Below, in pieces: positions 1-7,506 of a stretch of 33,063 bases of DNA. The stretch's first letter is position 1. Each line of letters opens with the position of its first letter. The notes beneath the pieces were generated by a model. That model did not search any database and was not told the DNA's origin. It worked only from the letters and a program-made list of their open reading frames with translations. Position numbers and translations under genes: made by a program. The stretch comes from Candidatus Gastranaerophilales bacterium (GTDB lineage: Bacteria; Cyanobacteriota; Vampirovibrionia; Gastranaerophilales; Gastranaerophilaceae): positions 1 through 33,063 of the forward strand of contig CALVBO010000015.1 of the NCBI GenBank assembly GCA_944325835.1, read 5' to 3'.

Positions 1-92
1 TTTGGCTCATACGCTCTCGGTAGCGATTGATACAAGTATGGCTCCGGCTCAGCCGGGCGCGAGTCTTTCTCGGACAATAAAGGAAGGTTTTT
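1..92. repeat. Repeat-like left edge of the window
   Basis: No gene is visible before the first ORF. The stretch holds a small hairpin, CCGGC-TCA-GCCGG at 44-56, and the motif TTTCTCGGACAATAA at 66-80. That motif resembles the distal end of the dispersed elements at 10.3 and 14.0 kb. The reverse complement of the hairpin region shares GCCCGGCTGAGCCG with the right edge near 32997-33009. Both edges therefore probably sit in related repeats. The SD for the first gene (AAGGAAGG) lies at its right end. Confidence 0.5.
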
Positions 93-1529
93 ATGCCAAA
101 ACTCAATGTTACAGAAGGTTTAACGTACGCATTAGCAGATTACGCAAAAAAATTCAACGGTAATCAAGAAATAAAACTAAGCAAAAAGCAATGGATAAAC
201 GTTATGGCAAAAGTTACGGAACTTAACCAGAAACGTTCAGCCGACAATAAAATTTTTACAAAAGGGTCAGATCTTTTCGGCTCTGTAAAAGATAATTTTG
301 TTGTAACGGGTAAAGAAGTTAATTTTACTGAGGAAGAGCTGAATATTATCCTTGCAGAAATGGGGTTTGGCAATATCAAAGGGCTTAGCATTGAACACGT
401 CGAACCTGAGGAAGATTACGATGCGGATTTTGCACAAGAGGAAGCATTAGAGAATGACTCTGCAGGAGTTCCACCCTTACTGGTTCCGGATGCGGAATTC
501 TCCGGATTGGAAATTCAGGATTTTAACTTGTTTTCTGATATGACACCGATAAACCTGCAACGATTTACCGGTAATACATCCCTGGAGGAAATATCCCCAG
601 TGATTCCTGATGGCGCAGGAGAAGCACCTTCTGCCAACCCGCCGGAAACACCGCAAGTTGAAAATGAGGAACCGGTTATGAACAATCCTTTTGCAGCCGG
701 TACATCCTCAACTGGAAACATTGTAACAACCCAAAGAGAATACAACCTTGAAGATTTGCTCAAAAACGATAAAACTTTACAGGACTTTATAGACATAAGG
801 ACTAATATTGAAGTTAAAAATAAAAAAGATAAAGTTATTGCAACTATTAAAGACGGAGTTTTTTATATTGACGATGAAGTTGTTGATGAAGAAAAATTCA
901 ATAAATATGTAAAAAGAAAGGGCGAAACAGTTAATATAATCAAGCAAGAATTGGCGCAAAGCCCTCTGCCAATGCCGTCAGATACACTGAGAGTTCAATC
1001 GACCCTAAATCTTGCTGAAATTAACAATCTTTCTCCGCTGAACATAGATCTTTCCCAGTATAACCTGCCGGGTGAAAATATAGTTGTAACAAATGCTCAA
1101 ATCAAGCAGTTCGTTAAAGATGCGTCTGAAAAATACGGCATTGATGAAGAACTTCTGCTTGCTGTAATAAAACAGGAGTCGCACTTTAAAAGTAATGCAA
1201 CCTCATACGCCGGCGCTCAGGGTTTAATGCAATTAATGCCGGCGACCGCCCGCGGACTTGGCGTTAAAGATCCTTTTGACCCTCAACAGAACATCAACGG
1301 CGGAACAAAACTTCTAAAAATATTATTAAAAACTTATGACGGAGATGTAAGACTGGCACTTGCGGCATACAATCACGGTATCGGAAACGTAAATCGCAAA
1401 CTTGCCGGCAAGCCGCAGGACATAAAATACATTTACGATTCCCTCCCGCGGGAAACCCGAAATTATGTAGACGAAGTTTACGCAAACTACATTACAACAA
1501 AGGCCTCCAATAGAGGCACTCTGTCATAA
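93..1529 (+). CDS. Lytic transglycosylase (SLT domain) protein with long N-terminal region
   Basis: The C-terminal third is a goose-type/Slt70-like lysozyme fold, expected to cleave peptidoglycan between MurNAc and GlcNAc to give 1,6-anhydro products. The catalytic Glu is E362 in the motif KQESHF. It is followed by GAQGLMQLMPATA (about 374-386) and the AAYNHGIGNV block, the usual SLT motif order. Residues 1-330 are acidic, with a Pro-rich linker near 185-200, and match no family I recognise. There is no N-terminal signal peptide or membrane segment, which is odd for a cell-wall enzyme. AAGGAAGG lies 5-10 bases before the ATG and supports the start. The gene converges on glgC. The domain call is firm; the substrate context and export route are inference. 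Confidence 0.85.
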   Translation: MPKLNVTEGLTYALADYAKKFNGNQEIKLSKKQWINVMAKVTELNQKRSADNKIFTKGSDLFGSVKDNFVVTGKEVNFTEEELNIILAEMGFGNIKGLSIEHVEPEEDYDADFAQEEALENDSAGVPPLLVPDAEFSGLEIQDFNLFSDMTPINLQRFTGNTSLEEISPVIPDGAGEAPSANPPETPQVENEEPVMNNPFAAGTSSTGNIVTTQREYNLEDLLKNDKTLQDFIDIRTNIEVKNKKDKVIATIKDGVFYIDDEVVDEEKFNKYVKRKGETVNIIKQELAQSPLPMPSDTLRVQSTLNLAEINNLSPLNIDLSQYNLPGENIVVTNAQIKQFVKDASEKYGIDEELLLAVIKQESHFKSNATSYAGAQGLMQLMPATARGLGVKDPFDPQQNINGGTKLLKILLKTYDGDVRLALAAYNHGIGNVNRKLAGKPQDIKYIYDSLPRETRNYVDEVYANYITTKASNRGTLS

Positions 1530-1576
1530 AAATTTACTGTCGGCTCTAAACTCTTTGGCTATATATAGTCAAGTAG

Positions 1577-1596
1577 GTTGGGCTTGCAAGCCCAAC
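1577..1596. terminator. Perfect 20-base palindrome between convergent genes
   Basis: GTTGGGCTTGCAAGCCCAAC is fully self-complementary. It lies 47 bases after the transglycosylase stop and 8 bases beyond the glgC stop. There is no T-run on either side, so termination is uncertain. It may instead be a dispersed palindromic repeat, since closely similar palindromes are common between genes in many bacteria. Confidence 0.5.
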
Positions 1597-1604
1597 TCAC
1601 AAAT

Positions 1605-2840
1605 TTATAATATAGCGCCTTTCGGAACAACCGTTACTCCGCCCGGCGAAACGTGGAACCCGCGTCGTTCATCTTCCGCACGGTCATAGCCTATTCTTGT
1701 GTTTGGCGGGATATAAACGTTTTTGTCGATGATTGCTTTCCTTATTCTGGAATATCTGCCGACTTCAACGTTTTCCATTAAAATACTTTCAAAGACCTGA
1801 GAATAGCTGTTAACCCGTACCTTAGGCGAAAGCACGCAGCGCGAAAGCCCGCCGCCTGATACAATACACCCTTCCGAAACCATTGAATTTGTAGCCATTC
1901 CAACCCTGTCGCCCTCCTGCCAGATAAATTTTGCAGGCGGATAGTTATAGTTAAAGGTTCTAATAGGCCATTCCTGAGAATACAAATTCAATTCCGGATT
2001 TGAGGAAAGCAAATCCATATTTGCCTGCCAGTAAGCGTCAATACTGCCTACATCCATCCAATAGCCTTTTTCAGCCTCTGACATGCCGGCGTGAGTGTTT
2101 TCCGCAAAATTGTAAACGAAAATATTTTTACCTTCCTTCAACAACATAGGAATAACGTTTTTACCGAAATCATGGCTTGAGTCAGAAATCGGCTGATCCT
2201 CTTCAAGAGCATCAAGAAGAATTTGTTTATTAAAAATATAATTCCCCATTGAGGCAAGACAATAATCCGGATTATTAGGTATAGATTTAGGCTTGTACTG
2301 CGGTTTTTCAACGAAATTAGTCAGCCGCCAGTTTTCATCAACCTCCATAATACCGAATTCCGAGGCTTCTTCAATCGGAATCGGAATTGCCGAAATAGTT
2401 AAATCCGCATTGTTTTCTTTATGGAAATCCAACATTTGCGAAACATCCATTTTGTAGATGTGGTCGCCGCCAAAAACGCAAACGTAATTAGGGTTTTCAT
2501 CTGTTATATGAAAAACATTCTGATAAATTGCATCGGCAGTACCGCGATACCAATCGTTGCCGGTTCTCATCTGTGCAGGACACAAATCAACAAACTGGTT
2601 CAAAAACGGGGACAGTGCCCACCCGCGTGTAATATGTTTATTCAAAGAATCAGACTTGTACTGCGTTAAAACCTTAATCTTATAAAACCCTGAATTAATA
2701 AAATTATTCAGTACAAAGTCGATAATCCGGTACCTTCCGCCAAACGGAACAGCCGGTTTCGCCCTGTCTTTTGTAAGCGGATACAATCTTTTCCCCTCTC
2801 CGCCTGCCATAATCATAACCAATGCGTCATCTACTGCCAT
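1605..2840 (-). CDS. glgC: Glucose-1-phosphate adenylyltransferase
   Basis: It makes ADP-glucose from glucose-1-phosphate and ATP, the committed step of bacterial glycogen synthesis, in the cytoplasm. The N-terminal nucleotidyltransferase motif AGGEGKRLYPLT (about 12-23) is followed by KPAVPFGGRYRIIDF, both diagnostic of GlgC. The ASMGNYIF and HDFGKNVIP segments and a C-terminal left-handed beta-helix region are also present. I start at 2840: GAGGGGGT sits 5 bases upstream, and 411 residues fits the family (about 400-430). The longer reading from 2876 adds 12 residues without support. A TATAAT box lies on the minus strand at 2865-2860. No other glycogen gene is in the window. Confidence 0.95.
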   Translation of the reverse strand: MAVDDALVMIMAGGEGKRLYPLTKDRAKPAVPFGGRYRIIDFVLNNFINSGFYKIKVLTQYKSDSLNKHITRGWALSPFLNQFVDLCPAQMRTGNDWYRGTADAIYQNVFHITDENPNYVCVFGGDHIYKMDVSQMLDFHKENNADLTISAIPIPIEEASEFGIMEVDENWRLTNFVEKPQYKPKSIPNNPDYCLASMGNYIFNKQILLDALEEDQPISDSSHDFGKNVIPMLLKEGKNIFVYNFAENTHAGMSEAEKGYWMDVGSIDAYWQANMDLLSSNPELNLYSQEWPIRTFNYNYPPAKFIWQEGDRVGMATNSMVSEGCIVSGGGLSRCVLSPKVRVNSYSQVFESILMENVEVGRYSRIRKAIIDKNVYIPPNTRIGYDRAEDERRGFHVSPGGVTVVPKGAIL

Positions 2841-2859
2841 TTTTACCCCCTCGGACTTT

Positions 2860-2865
2860 ATTATA
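2860..2865 (-). promoter_or_regulatory. Probable -10 box of glgC
   Basis: TATAAT on the minus strand lies 19 bases before the chosen glgC ATG, which leaves a short leader holding only the GAGGGGGT Shine-Dalgarno. No convincing -35 hexamer is visible. Confidence 0.5.
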
Positions 2866-2916
2866 CACTCAACCAAAAAAAATTACACTAATTCTTTTTA
2901 ACTAAATTTATATTTA

Positions 2917-2925
2917 TGTTAGAAT
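2917..2925 (+). promoter_or_regulatory. Extended -10 promoter of hom, placing the start at or next to the ATG
   Basis: TG-T-TAGAAT is an extended -10. The expected transcription start falls at about 2932, the A of the hom ATG. No Shine-Dalgarno is visible, so the mRNA may be leaderless. Confidence 0.5.
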
Positions 2926-2931
2926 AAAAAT

Positions 2932-4218
2932 ATGGAAAATAATAAGAAAATTAAAATCGGATTAATCGGCTTAGGAACTGTAGGTTCGGGCGTTTTTAAG
3001 ACTTTAGGCGGGTTTGACCACGTTGAAATAGTTAAAATCGCAGTAAAAAATAAAAATAAAAAACGCGATATTGAAAACTTAGATGAAGGTATTATTACGG
3101 ATAACCCGTACGAAATTGTCAACGACCCTTCGATTGACATTGTAGTCGAATTAATCGGCGGGATTGAGCCTGCATTTGACCTGATTAAAACGGCAATATC
3201 GAACGGTAAACACATTGTTACCGCGAATAAAGAACTGCTTGCAAAACATGGCGAAGAACTTTTCCGTCACGCAGAAGCGCACAATAGAGTTGTACTTTAC
3301 GAAGCGGCTGTTGCCGGCGGAATACCGATTATCACACCGGTAAAAACAATCCTTGCAGGCAACAACATCACAAAAATTGAAGCAATCTTGAACGGAACAA
3401 CAAACTATATTCTGACCAAAATGGACGTTGAAGGCGCGTCTTATGAAGATGTTCTGAAAGAAGCGCAAAAACTCGGCTACGCAGAAGCCGACCCGACAAG
3501 CGATGTGGAAGGCTACGATTCGGCGTATAAAATTGCAATCCTTTCCTCAATCTCTTTCAAAAAGAGAATTAATATAGATAATGTTTACAAAGAAGGGATT
3601 TCCAAAATCAAAGCACAGGACATCAAAGCTGCAAACGATTTAGGTTATAAAATTAAACTTGTTGCGCTTGCGCAAATTGATAAAGATGAAAAAGTTGATG
3701 TACGGGTTCACCCGATGCTTGTTTCAAAAGATTCGATTCTGGCGCACATTGACTATGTTAAAAATGCAATCAAACTTGAAGGCTATCCTGTTGGAAGTAT
3801 CGCGCTTTCAGGCGCCGGAGCAGGAGAATTCCCGACAGCAAGCTCTGTTATCGGCGACATTCTGGGGATTGCAGACGAACTCGGAACAACCGACTATCTT
3901 CTGCCGATGATGCGCTGCAAACACAAAGAATCCGCACAAATGATTAACATTATGGACACCGTTAATAAATACTACCTTTCAATTAACGCTAAAAACGAAA
4001 AAGGCGTTATCGGTAAAATCGGTGCTATCTGTGCAGAAAATAATATCAGTTTGGCAAGCATAGTTCAACGCGGGGTTGAAGAAAACAACACTGCAGACAT
4101 TGCGGTTATTACAGAAATGGCTCTTGAGCGGGATGTAAGAAAAACGATTGATATGCTGGAAGCAGACGAATCAATCAACACCGTTGCAAGCCTGATAAGA
4201 GTTCAAACAGATAAATAG
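2932..4218 (+). CDS. hom: Homoserine dehydrogenase
   Basis: It reduces aspartate semialdehyde to homoserine with NAD(P)H, at the branch to threonine and methionine. The N-terminal Rossmann motif GLGTVG is at 13-18. Catalytic-domain blocks AAVAGGIPII, NGTTNYIL and EADPTSDVEGYDSAYK follow in order. A C-terminal ACT domain (about 350-428, opening YYLSINAKNEKGVIGKIG) is the usual site of threonine feedback. The 428 residues match the standard monofunctional enzyme. The start is the first in-frame ATG; it has no SD and sits just below an extended -10. thrC follows after a hairpin terminator and carries its own -10, so the two pathway genes are adjacent but perhaps separately transcribed. Confidence 0.96.
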   Translation: MENNKKIKIGLIGLGTVGSGVFKTLGGFDHVEIVKIAVKNKNKKRDIENLDEGIITDNPYEIVNDPSIDIVVELIGGIEPAFDLIKTAISNGKHIVTANKELLAKHGEELFRHAEAHNRVVLYEAAVAGGIPIITPVKTILAGNNITKIEAILNGTTNYILTKMDVEGASYEDVLKEAQKLGYAEADPTSDVEGYDSAYKIAILSSISFKKRINIDNVYKEGISKIKAQDIKAANDLGYKIKLVALAQIDKDEKVDVRVHPMLVSKDSILAHIDYVKNAIKLEGYPVGSIALSGAGAGEFPTASSVIGDILGIADELGTTDYLLPMMRCKHKESAQMINIMDTVNKYYLSINAKNEKGVIGKIGAICAENNISLASIVQRGVEENNTADIAVITEMALERDVRKTIDMLEADESINTVASLIRVQTDK

Positions 4219-4229
4219 AAATAGAAAAC

Positions 4230-4253
4230 GGCGCTTAAAGAAGCGCCCTTTTT
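4230..4253 (+). terminator. Rho-independent terminator after hom
   Basis: GGCGCTT-AAAG-AAGCGCC forms a 7-bp stem with a 4-base loop and is followed by CTTTTT. It begins 11 bases after the hom stop codon. Confidence 0.85.
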
Positions 4254-4277
4254 ACAAACAGTTAAGTTGTGTGTTTA

Positions 4278-4286
4278 TGCTAAAAT
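4278..4286 (+). promoter_or_regulatory. Extended -10 promoter of thrC
   Basis: TG-C-TAAAAT lies just after the hom terminator and about 20 bases before the thrC ATG. No clear -35 is visible, as expected for an extended -10 promoter. Confidence 0.45.
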
Positions 4287-4305
4287 TATGTCAAAGGAGA
4301 ACGCT

Positions 4306-5358
4306 ATGTACTACCAAGGATTAATCAACAAATACAGAGAATACTTGCCGGTCAGCGACAAAACACCGGTTATTACGCTTAACGAAGGCAACACACCGCT
4401 AATCAAATGCGCAAATCTTGCAAAAAAAATCGGCGTGGATGCAGAAATTTATCTGAAATTTGAAGGCTGCAACCCGACCGGAAGCTTTAAAGACCGCGGC
4501 ATGACAATGGCTGTTTCAAAAGCGAAAGAAGCGGGTTCTGAAGCAATCATCTGTGCATCAACCGGCAACACCAGCGCATCTGCTGCCGCATACGGTGCAA
4601 AAGGCGGCTTAAAGACTTTTGTATTAATCCCTGACGGATACATTGCACTCGGAAAACTTTCACAAGCAATGATGTACGGTGCAGAAATCATTGCAATCAA
4701 CGGAAATTTTGACGTTGCGCTGGAAATGGTCAGAAAAATTTCTGCCGAATACCCGATTACACTTGTGAACTCCGTCAATCCGTATAGAATTGAGGGGCAG
4801 AAAACCGGTGCGTTTGAAATTATTGATGCACTCGGACAGGCGCCTGACTATCATTTTATCCCTGTCGGAAACGCCGGTAATATTACCGCATACTGGAAGG
4901 GTTACAAAGAGTTTCACACTCTTGGCAAAATCAAAGAATTACCTAAAATGATGGGATTTGAAGCGGAAGGCTCTGCGGCAATTGTTCGCGGGGAAAGAAT
5001 TTTAAAACCTGAAACCCTTGCAACAGCAATCCGTATCGGCAACCCTGCAAGCTGGAAACAGGCAGAAGCCGCACGTGACGAAAGCAACGGAATGATTAAC
5101 TGCGTCACAGACGACGAAATTGTAAAAGCCTATAAACTGCTTGCTTCAAGTGAAGGTATTCTGGCAGAACCGGCAAGTGCTGCGTCTGTTGCGGGATTGA
5201 TTAAAGTCAAAGACCAAATAAAAGCCGGCTCAAAAATCGTTTGTATTCTGACCGGAAACGGCTTGAAAGACCCTGACAACGCGATAAAATATTCAAATAC
5301 GGATGTTAAAAAGACCTCAAGCGAAATGACAGACATCTTAAAAGCCATGAATATTTAA
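4306..5358 (+). CDS. thrC: Threonine synthase
   Basis: This PLP enzyme converts O-phosphohomoserine to threonine, the last step of the pathway fed by the upstream hom. The PLP-binding Lys is K62 in [11 protein letters not shown]. The Ser/Thr-rich [18 protein letters not shown] loop and the late [16 protein letters not shown] and LTGNGLKDP motifs identify the fold-type II ThrC family. The start is set at 4306 because AAGGAG lies 6 bases before that ATG, giving 350 residues, the usual length of the short bacterial class. The reading from 4267 would add 13 residues and overlap the promoter. A strong hairpin terminator follows. Confidence 0.96.
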   Translation: MYYQGLINKYREYLPVSDKTPVITLNEGNTPLIKCANLAKKIGVDAEIYLKFEGCNPTGSFKDRGMTMAVSKAKEAGSEAIICASTGNTSASAAAYGAKGGLKTFVLIPDGYIALGKLSQAMMYGAEIIAINGNFDVALEMVRKISAEYPITLVNSVNPYRIEGQKTGAFEIIDALGQAPDYHFIPVGNAGNITAYWKGYKEFHTLGKIKELPKMMGFEAEGSAAIVRGERILKPETLATAIRIGNPASWKQAEAARDESNGMINCVTDDEIVKAYKLLASSEGILAEPASAASVAGLIKVKDQIKAGSKIVCILTGNGLKDPDNAIKYSNTDVKKTSSEMTDILKAMNI

Positions 5359-5385
5359 TATTCAACACGATTTTTAATACAATAA

Positions 5386-5416
5386 AAACATTACACGTTA
5401 TGTGTAATGTTTTTTT
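5386..5416 (+). terminator. Rho-independent terminator after thrC
   Basis: AAACATTACAC and GTGTAATGTTT pair over 11 bp around a GTTAT loop, and the T-run continues to 5416. Confidence 0.9.
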
Positions 5417-5645
5417 ATGATAAAGGAGAATTAGTCTAAGAATTAAGTACTTGATGCGTACATCAAAATATGAATTGTGTTGTTTATATCGGTATAACGC
5501 AAATTTAACTTTAATTTTCAGCCCGCATAACTTTACAAAAGTATACGTATATGCCCCGTTATCAAAGCTTGAAGTTCTTCATAGCAAAGGATTTTCGGCT
5601 TTTGTACAACACAATTCATAATATGTTGTACGAAAGGGAAAAATT
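5417..5645 (+). promoter_or_regulatory. Structured leader before the 604-residue protein
   Basis: This non-coding stretch contains a 15-base inverted repeat with arms 5469-5483 and 5606-5620. The 3' arm also overlaps a second hairpin, GTACAACA at 5604-5611 with TGTTGTAC at 5624-5631. The two pairings are mutually exclusive, and the second ends directly before the SD (GAAAGGG, 5633-5639) of the gene starting at 5646. A smaller hairpin, TTGATG-CGTA-CATCAA, lies at 5451-5466. It matches no riboswitch class I recognise. Confidence 0.5.
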
Positions 5646-7460
5646 ATGGGACTTTCAGCATCACAGGCAAGATTACTTAGTATTACAAGAAGGCTTAACA
5701 ACAACGAGCTTCAAAGTGAATTTATAGCTAATTCAAAAATCCGGTTGTCGAGCCAAAATGTTACGGCAAGTGAAAAGTATATTGCAGCTCTGGATGCAAC
5801 GAAATTGGATTACATTTCATATAACGACAGCGGAGTGGAACAAACTGTTGCGCTGACATTCAATGCGCTTAACAACTACGATCCGTTAAAAAATCAGTAT
5901 GCGATTTATAATGCAGAAGGACAATTATACGTAAGTGCAACTGATGCGGCAAACTTTAAAGCTGCAGACACATTATATGATTTTTTAGCACTATATGATT
6001 TATTTGATCAGAGTGACGCGGAAAACGATGCGGCAGATGCTGCATACGACGCTGATTTAGCATTATGGGAACAGGAAAGGGAGGCCTATTACGAGGCGCT
6101 TGAAGCATATCAAAACAAAACGAGTGAAGAATGGATACAATATGAAGCAGACAAAGCAGCGTGGATACAGCAACAATGGAACAACTACTATGCCAGCCCT
6201 GAATATCACAACTATCAAACGGAACTCGCAGCGTACGAACTGGCATCGCAGGCTGGCTCGCCTTATGACACCTGGGTCGGAATAGTCGGTACATCAGATA
6301 GCCCGCTGTCTTGTTATGCCGCGGCAAGAAGCAACCCCCTCGGGAACTGTTACAGACACGTACTCGGGTACCTTATCAATCCGGGAAGCTCACAAACGTT
6401 CCCTACAAGCGTTGGGGATTCTGTGGATGTTTCCTCCTCCGATGTAAGCGGTTCTACATTATCAAGTGACGGTAAAGGTGCACAATTAGCACCCGTCCAT
6501 GACATGATGGCGCTGCAATCCAACGGAGAATATATCATCAAATGTGACGGAGATGATGATCTGAACAGTGACGGGCAACAAAATTCTCTTCAAACAATCA
6601 TTGACGCCGGCGGCACTCCTTCAAAACTTGATCAACTGCTAAGTGATTATATCTATGACTCAACAACAAATACAGCAACAGAAGTCAAATCTTTAATGCA
6701 AAAAGCTATTGATATGATGTATATCATAAAACATCAAAGTGAATTTGGCAGCGAACTCACAGCTGACAAAATGCTCAACGTACTGGATAACTTTACGGAC
6801 GGAGATATGAAAAATCTTACGACTCCGCCGACACCACCTCCGGAACCGGATTTGAATTACCCGCAGCCGGAACCGACTTTTGAAGAAGTTCTCCGCGATA
6901 AACCCCAAAAACCGATTGATACAGACAGGATTTACGATAAACCTAAAGCCCAGTGGTATACAAACCTCTGGTACGCAATGAATGGTCAATCTACTTCAGA
7001 TGAAGTCTATTCGGTTTATGATGAAAACGCAGAATTCAGTTATTTTACAGTTACGGATACAGAAAAAACCTGTGACCCTGATACTTCTAACCAGAACTAT
7101 GTTGTTATTGATGACTCTCTTGCGTCAGATTCAAGCTGGCTGCAATTTGCACTCACCAACGGTATGGTTACGATATCGCAGACTACATTAAAAAATGATA
7201 CAAACAGCACAAATATAAGATGGGAAGGCATTGAATTCACCAGCACCAGCGATATCACCGAAGTCGCAGATGACAGCAAAATCGCCAAAGCAGAAGCCGA
7301 ATATGAAAAAACAATGCAGGAAATTCAGATTGAAGATAAAAAACTTGAACGACAAATGACCAAATTAGACACAGAACACAGCGCACTTGAAAAAGAACTT
7401 GAATCAATCAAAGGCGTTATGGACAAAAATACTGAACGCTCCTTCGCAGCATTTAGCTAA
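5646..7460 (+). CDS. Uncharacterised 604-residue protein with GLSASQARLL N-terminus and coiled-coil C-terminus
   Basis: The function is not recognised. The N-terminus (MGLSASQARLLSITRR, then ELQSEFIANSKIRLSSQN) is a conserved-looking amphipathic segment. From memory, it is typical of a multi-copy hypothetical family in gut Melainabacteria. Residues 110-200 are rich in Ala, Glu, Tyr and Trp and probably helical. A Pro-rich stretch near 395-440 (PPTPPPEPD) separates this from a later domain. The last 50 residues (about 552-600) are a heptad-type coiled coil ending in DKNTERSF. There is no signal peptide or membrane helix. The SD GAAAGGG is 6 bases upstream. It converges on the M16 peptidase gene and has an unusual structured leader. 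A surface, secreted or filament-associated role is possible but unproven. Confidence 0.75.
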   Translation: MGLSASQARLLSITRRLNNNELQSEFIANSKIRLSSQNVTASEKYIAALDATKLDYISYNDSGVEQTVALTFNALNNYDPLKNQYAIYNAEGQLYVSATDAANFKAADTLYDFLALYDLFDQSDAENDAADAAYDADLALWEQEREAYYEALEAYQNKTSEEWIQYEADKAAWIQQQWNNYYASPEYHNYQTELAAYELASQAGSPYDTWVGIVGTSDSPLSCYAAARSNPLGNCYRHVLGYLINPGSSQTFPTSVGDSVDVSSSDVSGSTLSSDGKGAQLAPVHDMMALQSNGEYIIKCDGDDDLNSDGQQNSLQTIIDAGGTPSKLDQLLSDYIYDSTTNTATEVKSLMQKAIDMMYIIKHQSEFGSELTADKMLNVLDNFTDGDMKNLTTPPTPPPEPDLNYPQPEPTFEEVLRDKPQKPIDTDRIYDKPKAQWYTNLWYAMNGQSTSDEVYSVYDENAEFSYFTVTDTEKTCDPDTSNQNYVVIDDSLASDSSWLQFALTNGMVTISQTTLKNDTNSTNIRWEGIEFTSTSDITEVADDSKIAKAEAEYEKTMQEIQIEDKKLERQMTKLDTEHSALEKELESIKGVMDKNTERSFAAFS

Positions 7461-7503
7461 TTGTCCGCCGGATTGCTGCGTCGCCTTCGGCTCCTCACAA
7501 TTA
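7458..7503. terminator. Hairpin/repeat remnant between convergent genes
   Basis: TAATTGT at 7458-7464 pairs with ACAATTA at 7497-7503, enclosing the small stem GCC-TTC-GGC. The enclosed GGATTGCTGCGTCGCC stretch resembles the widespread GC-rich dispersed repeats also seen at the right edge of the window. It could act as a bidirectional barrier for the two convergent genes. Confidence 0.45.
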
Positions 7504-7506
7504 TAT

